Shown here piece by piece: positions 63,970 to 64,000 of a stretch of DNA of 64,000 bases; within the stretch, counting starts at the first letter, position 1; each line of letters starts with the position of its first letter. The notes beneath the pieces were generated by a model, which was not told the origin of the DNA, did not search any database, and saw only the letters and a list, made by a program, of their open reading frames with translations. The stretch comes from Gracilibacillus lacisalsi DSM 19029 (GTDB taxonomy: Bacteria; Bacillota; Bacilli; Bacillales; Amphibacillaceae), in NCBI RefSeq assembly GCF_000377765.1, contig NZ_KB898667.1, positions 1 through 64,000 on the forward strand, read 5' to 3'. A program made the position numbers and the translations under genes.

Positions 63970-64000
63970 ATGCAAATAGATAAATTGCGTGGCAAACAAT
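63970..64000 (+). CDS. yerC: YerC (TrpR-like DNA-binding protein), first ten codons
   Basis: Only MQIDKLRGKQ is visible before the window ends. It matches the start of the TrpR-like YerC family and has AAGGAG upstream at about 63953-63958. Synteny with B. subtilis yerB-yerC supports the call. The rest lies outside the window. Confidence 0.65.
   Translation, partial: MQIDKLRGKQ

Noticed and set aside
1-64000. tRNA or rRNA genes
   Set aside because: No cloverleaf with a TTCGAATC-type T-loop or ribosomal RNA sequence was noticed in any intergenic region; a covariance-model scan was not possible.

Overview
The window is a low-GC stretch of a Bacillaceae chromosome. The order yeaC-yeaD-yebA-guaA ... 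pbuG ... yebE-yebG-purEKBCSQLFMNHD ... yerA-yerB-yerC follows the Bacillus subtilis backbone, with blocks inserted into it. A NaChBac-type sodium channel, two tandem K+ transporters and acidic extracytoplasmic proteins fit a halotolerant or alkaliphilic relative such as the Gracilibacillus/Amphibacillus group. That placement is inference; no rRNA is present.

Layout. 1-2.9 kb: end of an IS3-family element, then nucleoside hydrolase, ribokinase and uracil-DNA glycosylase. 3.3-7.6 kb: voltage-gated Na+ channel (minus strand), hemerythrin-like protein and two TrkH/KtrB K+ transporters. 7.9-14.4 kb: MoxR ATPase, DUF58 protein and transglutaminase, then guaA behind a guanine riboswitch and a 21-bp repeat array. 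14.5-20.7 kb: GNAT acetyltransferase, then a Zur-box-controlled zinc block (ZinT-like lipoprotein, ZnuA, ZnuC, ZnuB) and a DUF3267 membrane protein. 20.7-22.3 kb: pbuG behind a second guanine riboswitch. 22.5-37.1 kb: a pentose catabolism island with an IclR regulator, three enzymes of a Weimberg-type oxidative pathway, a sugar ABC importer without its ATPase, GH43 xylosidase, ThuA-like protein, two Gfo/Idh/MocA oxidoreductases and a TIM-barrel isomerase. 37.1-39.2 kb: Hsp20, yebE, yebG and a secreted protein. 39.3-52.9 kb: the complete 12-gene purine operon with paired PurBoxes and a third guanine riboswitch. 53-60.9 kb: VOC dioxygenase-like protein, AraC regulator, Asp-box protein, membrane protein, moaB, an ECF sigma/anti-sigma pair, moaC and modAB (no modC). 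61-64 kb: yerA, yerB and the start of yerC.

How the genes work together. Purine supply is controlled at three sites here (guaA, pbuG, purE), each with a guanine-class aptamer and an intrinsic terminator. The zinc genes form a Zur regulon of periplasm-equivalent binding proteins plus an importer. In the pentose island GH43 would release pentose from imported oligosaccharides, and the YjhG-type dehydratase, FAH-family dehydratase and semialdehyde dehydrogenase would take pentonate to 2-oxoglutarate. A shared palindrome and cre sites suggest IclR plus CcpA control.

The most unusual items are (a) a roughly 90-residue His-rich DHYHTGD/DHWHW domain, once in the ZinT-like protein and twice inside the ZnuA metal-site loop, and (b) a family of intergenic repeats built on GGACA/TGTCC with a fixed 51-nt period, in five places including inside the pur operon, together with two arrays of 21-nt period.
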